64,000 nucleotides of DNA from Planococcus citri (lineage: Eukaryota; Arthropoda; Insecta; Hemiptera; Pseudococcidae): positions 35,588,001 to 35,652,000 of the forward strand of contig NC_088679.1 of the NCBI RefSeq assembly GCF_950023065.1. The letters are read 5' to 3'. The translations under genes and the position numbers were made by a program. Below are positions 57,606 to 64,000 of the stretch, piece after piece (within the stretch, counting starts at the first letter, position 1; each line of letters starts with the position of its first letter). The notes beneath the pieces were generated by a model. That model had not been told where the DNA came from. It made no database searches and worked only from the letters and a program-made list of their open reading frames with translations.

Positions 57606-60460
57606 AAATCTATCATAATTATGCAATTATTGTTTAAAAATGTGCAGGTGCATTTGCCCATCTGACGAGGGAACTATTTGAGGTGCTCATTGGAGATTTC
57701 AATGGGAATTGAATTTTGCAAAATTATGAGTTCTAGAGCCCTCGTAACTAAAATTTTTGAATGCCAATTGATTAGTTAATTTTGCAAAAAAAAAAAAAAA
57801 TCATCTAAAGTAGCCACTTTTTAGGACAAGTGCAATATCTTTGGAGAATTATGATATCGAGAAAAATTTGTGAAAATCCATCTACTGCGAAGTACTGAAC
57901 TGAAATCCTACTGATGAAAGTACATAGATAGAAATTAGAAACCAATTAATAGAAAAACTCAATCTGAACATTCTAGATGAATTTTCTATCAGGGGGAAAG
58001 ATAGGATGCCGGGAAAGGGTCTATATTACAAAAAAACAAAAAAAAAAAAAAAAGGGTTTTCAACTGACCAAGTAGACGACTGACCAATTAGACTATTCAA
58101 ATGTATGCACTCGACTTTAAAACTTCAAGTTCATTTTTCAGGGGTTTCCGATCATAATTTCGAGCTACCAACCAGATATTCGAATTTGAGAGCTTAAAAT
58201 TGTATATAATGAGCTTGAAAAGCTCAACTTCATTGTTTCCATCAAAACAATAGTTTTTGAAGGGGCGCCAAGTGCAAAAGTTTGCGTCCTAAGAAATTTT
58301 CAATGGGACCTCTTTTGTAAGAAATTTTGTGTTGAGCACTTTTTGTTCTGTAATTTTTTTTGTATCGTGTATATTTCTGGGATGAAAATGCACAAAAATC
58401 AAATTTGGAGTTCCAAAACTTCATGAAAAAATGATAATACGAAAAACAAAATAAAAAGAAAGTCGATGAACATTTTTTCATTTCAGTTTTTGTCTTAGAA
58501 TTTCTGCGAATAATCCCATTTTTGGAAAAAAAATCATATTCTTGCTGCATCGATTTTTTTTAAAAATTTTATTTCATTCGTTTTTTCACCTCGGGTAGTT
58601 GGGGGGGGGTCCGCATATGGCCGGCATTCCTCAAGAGGTAAAGGGGAAGTTTTTTCTAGGGAAGAGTTAGTTATTCAAACTATTCATAGAAATTCTGACA
58701 GAAATTTAACATTTTTTCATGTCATGTTTTTCATTCTTATTTATTTATTTGAAAGAGGAAAAGGGTCTTTCTTTAGACGAACATGAAACTTGAAGAATCA
58801 GGGAAGGGTTTGTTTGAAATTAGGGTTATTTGAGGGATTTTTCTGATCAGAAATCGCAAATTTCTGAAAATTGTCGCCGATTTTTCTTTGACCAACATTT
58901 TAAATTTTTTTCAATTTTTGAAAGGCTCCGTACTGGGGAGATTGCTTGGGGAACCGGTGGTGATTTTTAATTGAAAATGTGGCTAGTTATTCAGAAAAAA
59001 TTGGGTGCATAAAATTAAAATTTTCAAATTACACTTTTTTGATTTTTTTCAACTTAGGAGGCTTTTAGCCCAAAACTTGATTTTTCGCCGGAATGCAGAA
59101 ATTTTCAGGAATTAGTTTCATAAAAACCAACAATAATTTTATAAAGATAGTAGGTAGCTAAAAAACGCCAAAAGACCCAACGTCCACTCCAACTTATGTG
59201 GGAGTTTGCTACCCTAAAACTTTATCCTTGCGCCGTCACGAGTAGGTAAAGTACACACATTTACTCATACACTATTCAACGCAGCTCTTCTCTCCTCCCC
59301 TCGGCCCTCATCCTCATCACTCCGTCGCAAATTCTAAATCCGTGAATGGAAAGTTTTCTAAAGTTGGTATTATTTCTAAACAGAATGTTACCATGTGGTT
59401 TCTTTTCAAACAAGAAGATATAAAAGCTATAATTTTAGATGCTGCTCGTGTATCTTGAGATGTTTTTCAGCCCGACGAAATTGTAGGTACGTAGTTGTCG
59501 AGAATGCTGCAAAAGTTTTTTTCCTCGTGTTACCTTTTCTTTTTTCTATCAAGTTTACACAACTGATGCGTTGACATTTTCAATGTCGAAGTAAGAGTAA
59601 TGTAAATGAAAGTGAAACATTTTCAGGTTGGGTTTTTTGCGTAGGTAAGTAAAGTTTTCCCGCAATGAAGGGTAAGTTTGACAATAGAATTGAATGAAGA
59701 GTAATCTGTATTTCTAAACGAATCGTGTGAGAATTTTCGCAATATTTGACCCATTTTTCTTCTCTTCCACCACCCTCAAGTCTTGTTTGTATTCAGTGTT
59801 TACAAAGATAAATTATGAATGTTTGTTTTTTTTATGTTGCATTATTATTCCATGAAAATAATTTCAAAGCATCCGTAATTTCAATTTAGACCAACTTCGC
59901 TGCTTGAGGTGAAAATTTTCCATTAAGAAAAAAATTTGGCTTAAATACCCATATTATACATTTGACGCCGAAGTATGGCCCAGTACACACAGCAAATGAG
60001 AGATCTCTACACTAAGTACACATAACGACGCGATTTTCTGTCATTCAAACGACCATTGCGGTGTTCACGAGGGGGCCCCGGTAGGCGATTAACACTTGAA
60101 AATTATGGTAGAAAATTTACGATTTCATTCGACCTTGGTATCTGCCAGCTCTTGACGCTTGGCACTGCCGCCTTTGAGCGATAAATTCAGGATGCGCATG
60201 GACGATTACGTAAATGCTTCTACATCAGCGACTGAAAAAAGAAAAAGAAATAAGCTCGATAATGATAGCAATGAAGAAAATTAAATACTCGAGAATACAA
60301 TATCGCATAATGTACATCTTACTCTTCTGTCAGCCCCTGTTCTTTTCTTTTTCTTCTTTTTTCTGCTGAAAATAAAAAATTCTATGCTGTTGAAATACAT
60401 ATTTTATTAAAGAGTACGATGCCGCGGTGCCCTTCGGTTGTCTCGCAAGGAGAAAATTTT
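57606..60460. other. Non-coding interval
   Basis: No supported gene. Poly(A) runs lie at about 57,785 and 58,028-58,055, and a G run at about 58,600. Bases 59,150-60,240 are less AT-rich and contain CT-rich stretches, but no exon with both borders. A 24-codon ATG frame on the minus strand (60,125-60,199) is noted under findings. Confidence 0.45.
59625..59650 (+). promoter_or_regulatory. Weak recursive splice site candidate
   Basis: GGTTTTTTGCGTAG (ending 59,644) runs directly into GTAAGT. The pyrimidine tract is short and broken by G, so this is much weaker than the site at 693, though in the same orientation. Confidence 0.2.
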
Positions 60461-60784
60461 CCCAATTGACAAAAATTTGGATAAAAATGCTAGATAATAG
60501 CTAGCTAATCACGCTACTATTGCGCTAGCGCACTAGCGTGATTTTGGGACTCTCTGCTAGCTTTTTTTCGCCAGTGTTTCACGCTAGAAAATCACTAGCG
60601 AAAAGCTAGCGTGTTCGTTAAAAGAAAGCGAGCCTCAGCTAGGAAAAAGCTAGCAGAAAGCTAGCGTTTTGTGCAGTTTTCGGATTTTTTTGAGCGATAA
60701 AAACGCTAGCAGAACATGTTGCTTCTTTCTCAGCTCGCTATACGCTAGCAATCCACTAAATAAAATAATAATCACCCATTAAAG

Positions 60785-60993
60785 TCAAAATTTTATTTTC
60801 AAAAATTAAAAGAGTGGGGTTAGGTACCCTCAATTTTGAGAATTTCTTCACGTCTGAATTCCCCTTATCACAACGAATTTTTTAAGACCTAATTTACCTA
60901 CGAAAATTTTCCTACCTAATTAACGGGGATTCGAACCAGCAACCCTATGTTCCTAACTACCTACGCTTAACGACATGGCCACGACGGAGATAT
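60785..60993 (-). mobile_element. tRNA-derived SINE
   Basis: On the minus strand, A-box-like TGGCCATGTCG (60,971-60,981) is followed 33 bases later by a perfect B box GGTTCGAATCC (60,927-60,937) and CCCG, the layout of an RNA polymerase III promoter. The head resembles a Ser/Leu-type tRNA (CCGTCGTGGCCATGTCGTTA), but the anticodon region does not fold normally, so it is not a functional tRNA gene. The body continues to an A-rich end near 60,785. The 3' limit is approximate. Confidence 0.65.
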
Positions 60994-61785
60994 TTGATTC
61001 AGGCCCTCCAAGTATTGATTGTGTATCACTGTACAAGTTTGTAATGTGGCATTTATTGGATTGCAGTGTGTGAATCAGTGTTTCTCATTGCAAATTTTTT
61101 AAAGAAGAATGTTCATTATCAATCATTTATCTATAAATTGAATTTTCAGTTAGGTAGGTAGACCTACCTACTTAAAACCTCAATAAAAAATTGAAAAATA
61201 TCCATCATAGTCCAGGAAAGTTGGATAAAAAAAAGGGTCATTGGGAAACGTGAGGTAGAAAGTTTAAAATTGGTATACCGGTCCATTTTTATGTGCTGAA
61301 CACGAATCCGATGAGTCCCCGCTCGTCCCTGGTGAGCGTTCTCCCCTATTGTGGATCTAAGCCCCCCAAACCAGTTTTTTGCAATTTTCTCCCCCGCATT
61401 GCATTTTAGCGAAAAATATGTGGTTAGATAAAAGAATCTACGTCAAATTTCCGATCTAGTTATATATCAACTTTCCTTCCACCCCCAAGGGGGCCGGAGC
61501 TGGAACCATTCAAATGAGAGGGGTTGTCTAAAAAACACAAAAAAACTATCGGCGCATAGGAGGGGTGAAACGGCCCCCCGAGAGCGTTCGGGTTGATACT
61601 AGCATGGAAAGTGGGTACCATCGAGAAGCTACCGCGTGAAAAATTTTAGATCCACACCACCTCCTCTTTTTGGGAACCCCCCTTTTTTGAAATTTCAATA
61701 ACACTTTTCTCAGCTCCATTTCAACCGATTTTGAAAATTTTTCTGGAAGTTATGTATATCCTTGGTAGGTATCTCCACAAAAATT

Positions 61786-62973
61786 TTCAACCCTCTCCCC
61801 CCATATTTACCACTCAAAATGGCGTTTTTTTCATTTTTTTATGCCTATTAACAATCAAGATTGCGAGGTACAATTTTGGAAACACGTTTTTTGGATGTAT
61901 TCTTGACCCTCAGACATCATATACTATATTCGAAATTTTTGCTTTGGTGCGCCGTGGTGAAAAACTTGGAATAATGTATTGTAGGGGGATGGGGGGTGAA
62001 ATGGTAATTTTGAGAAAAATGATTATCAATGAGTAGGGTATCGTTTTCATATGATTCAATACCGCTGAGCACGAATATGACCTCAGATTTTCTGCTACAC
62101 TCACCTACCCCTCTCCAGAGTCCCTCAGCCCCCCTCAATTTTCACGATTTTTGAAATAAAGTTGTATTGATGACATTGGTTTTGTTGCTATGGGAAAATT
62201 ACATAAGTGCATTGTTATTGTACATAAAATTTCTCGTAGAATGAGCTAGAGCACATGACTCCCCCCGAGGGGGTGGACCCTTGGTTTTTTTGCTACACAG
62301 AAAACGTTACAAATCTGTATGTGTACTGCACTGTATAGGTATACAGAGCATATGTGGCATAATAATATTCATGATAACTGTAACTTGAGTGCGTATGAGT
62401 ATGTATTTTATAATTCAATGACTACCTACATGAAAAATCACGAGAAAAAAATATGGTAACGAAATACTGATAAAAAAAAGTAAAGAATGTTATGAGGGGG
62501 AGCCATGTGCTGTAGCTCATTCTACGAGAAATTTCATGTACAATAACAATGAACTTATGTAATTTTCCCATAGCAATGAAACCAACATCTCAAAATAACT
62601 TTATTTCGAAAATCATGAAAATTGAGGGGGGCTGAGGGGCTCTGGAGAGGGGAAGGTGAGTGCAGCAGAAAATCCTAAGTCATATTCGTGCTCAGCGGTA
62701 TTGAATCATATTAAAACGATACCCCACTCATTGATAATCATTTTTCTCAAAATTCCCATTTCACCCCCATCCCCCTACAATACATTATTCCAAGTTTTCA
62801 CCATGGCGCACCAAAGAAAAAATTTCGAATATAGTATATGATGTCTGAGGGTCAAGAATACATCCAAAAAACGTGTTTCCAAAATTGTACCTCGCAATCT
62901 TGATTGTTAATGGGCATAAAAAAATGAAAAAAAACGGCATTTTGAGTGGTAAATATGGGGGGAGGGGGTTGAA
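61786..62973. repeat. Long palindrome, ~480-bp arms, 230-bp loop
   Basis: The left arm 61,786-62,265 and right arm 62,496-62,973 are inverted copies, nearly in register over their whole length (paired coordinates sum to 124,759 at the outer end and 124,761 at the inner). Examples are TTCAACCCTCTCCCCCCATA against its complement at 62,954-62,973, and CTCGTAGAATGAGCTA against TAGCTCATTCTACGAG. Differences are scattered substitutions and small indels. The mirrored 60-70-codon frames on the two arms are by-products. Confidence 0.92.
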
Positions 62974-63149
62974 CCCAACAATGTTTCATTAAAATTTCAA
63001 AAATCCAAGGGCAGGGGCATTTTATCTATTTTACTCTGGAATGCCCTTTGAAAACAAAGACTATAACCGTAATCATGTGATTGTGACGTCATGCGTCATG
63101 AGTAGGAAAGCTAGCAAAAATTCACTCGCAGATCGCTAGAATTACACGA

Positions 63150-63290
63150 GCAAATCTAAGCATTTTCAAACTAGCTCAAGTGCGCGAGATGATCGCTTGC
63201 TTTTCGCGAGCATAAAACGAGCAAATCTAACCATTTTTAAAGTAGCTGAAATGTGCTAGATGATCGCTAGCTTTTTGCGAGCATCTGAAA
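63150..63290. repeat. ~70-bp direct repeat in element B right array
   Basis: Two copies of a unit GAGCAAATCTAASCATTTT, then AGATGATCGCT(T/A)GCTTTT and GCGAGCAT, start near 63,149 and 63,220. Confidence 0.75.
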
Positions 63291-63442
63291 CGCTAGCTTA
63301 CAATCGCTAGTAAACTGCTTGATTTGCGTAAGGAAGGAAATGTTGCTAGCTGGAAATCGCGAGAAATTCGCCAGATAAACGCGAGTCAGCGAGGTAAACG
63401 CGAGGTTCCGCTAGCAAAACGCTTACGATTTTGTCAATTGGG

Positions 63443-64000
63443 TTCAAGAACATTTGAGTGAAAAAATACATTAATTTGGTACTTATGATGTTGGCACTGG
63501 AATTATATGTATTTCATTTGGTAGAAAACATTTTCATATGATTGTACTCTCTTTCACTTTCTTTCTCTCTCTCGTGTAATTCGCGTATACTTTTCGTAAC
63601 ACGATGGATTCTTTTTTATTACACGCGGGGTCGTGTCGGGATTTCGTATTCGTATGACGTATGTACACTACTCGTACTTAACATTTTGGGTTCACTTATG
63701 CCAAACCTTGAATGTCGAATGGTGGAAATACTCGTATGTTGTATTGTTTCCGCGTGTAATTGTGAGTTTTGATGATGGAAATTCGCGGAATGCGGTTTAA
63801 CTGTGTGAAAATTTCTGATGTTCTGGGTGTACACAAATTTCGCTTTCAAGTCCACTCTGCGGTATACTATGGAAAGGATTCACATCTCGTATAGGTATAT
63901 CTCTATGACGATGAAGATGTTCGTATGGTTAATCTTGATTATAGGTACAACGAAGAGATAGCGATGGAAATGGCGTACAGAGTTAAACACTGAGTTAAGA
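63443..64000. other. Non-coding right edge
   Basis: Ordinary AT-rich sequence with a CTTTCT tract near 63,550. Open frames overlap on both strands, and nothing is recognisable. Confidence 0.5.

Larger units (their letters stand above)
60461..63442. mobile_element. Element B: larger relative of element A, 2,982 bp
   Basis: Perfect 14-bp inverted ends CCCAATTGACAAAA (60,461-60,474 and complement at 63,429-63,442), differing from element A's at the G/A position. GCTAGC-like arrays (with GCGAGC and GCTTGC variants) lie inside both ends: 60,488-60,750 and 63,105-63,428. Between them are a tRNA-like SINE, ~780 bp of unrecognised moderately GC-rich sequence and a 1.19-kb palindrome. There is no transposase frame. 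TT on both flanks could be a 2-bp duplication. The superfamily is unknown, and mobility is inferred from structure and from the second copy. Confidence 0.65.

Noticed and set aside
60920..60993. Functional tRNA gene on the minus strand
   Set aside because: A and B boxes are good, but no proper anticodon arm or acceptor pairing could be drawn, so it was called a SINE head.
61731..62841. Similar short frames on opposite strands (61,917-62,138 and 62,656-62,841)
   Set aside because: They are the two arms of the long palindrome read in mirror image.

Overview
This 64-kb window looks like nuclear DNA of an arthropod, most likely an insect. The evidence is AT-rich non-coding sequence with almost no long open frames, GT/AG-type exon borders, and several eukaryotic transposon classes: BEL/Pao LTR element, Jockey/R1-type LINE tail, hAT and Tc1/mariner MITEs, and a tRNA-derived SINE. 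The many short GGTAGGTACC-like words remind me of scale-insect or mealybug genomes, but that is an impression and not proof. There is no sign of bacterial operons, rRNA genes or CRISPR.

Layout. Bases 1-42,500 are mostly single-copy, AT-rich DNA that reads like long introns or intergenic sequence of plus-strand gene(s). The best host coding evidence is one 264-nt internal exon at 31,227-31,490, with a polypyrimidine tract plus AG before it and GTGAGT after it. A weaker candidate exon at 33,591-33,733 fits its reading phase. A possible first exon with a 9-codon start lies at 12,061-12,489, but it cannot splice directly in frame to the 31-kb exon. A perfect zero-length-exon (recursive splice) signature sits at 693/694 in the same orientation. 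Scattered in this half are a 407-bp foldback repeat (17.5 kb), a 591-bp hAT MITE with a perfect 8-bp target duplication (21.6 kb), a possible mariner-type relic (23.9 kb), a degenerate hAT-like MITE (39.4 kb) and several microsatellites.

Bases 42,500-64,000 are built almost entirely of repeats. In order: a block of GTGGTGCCC words; a tandem array alternating ~310-bp and ~145-bp units (42.9-46.2 kb), interrupted by a 5'-truncated LINE; a 210-bp mariner-type MITE; a complete, apparently young BEL/Pao retrotransposon on the minus strand (46,772-52,255; indistinguishable 159-bp LTRs, GTACC target duplication, initiator-Met-type primer site, one unbroken ~1,657-codon gag-pol frame); a GGAGCCTCCAGC-containing foldback; and two 2.5-kb and 3.0-kb elements of an unrecognised family. 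These two share CCCA(G/A)TTGAC terminal inverted repeats and subterminal arrays of GCTAGC-like words. The second one (60,461-63,442) carries a tRNA-like SINE and a ~1.19-kb palindrome with ~480-bp arms. GTGGTGCCC words return, largely inverted, at 57.3-57.6 kb.

The only gene whose function can be assigned is the BEL/Pao gag-pol. The most novel material is the GCTAGC/CCCARTTGAC element family with its embedded hairpins, followed by the recursive-splice signature and the two-length tandem array. All similarities were judged by eye; no alignment or database search was run.
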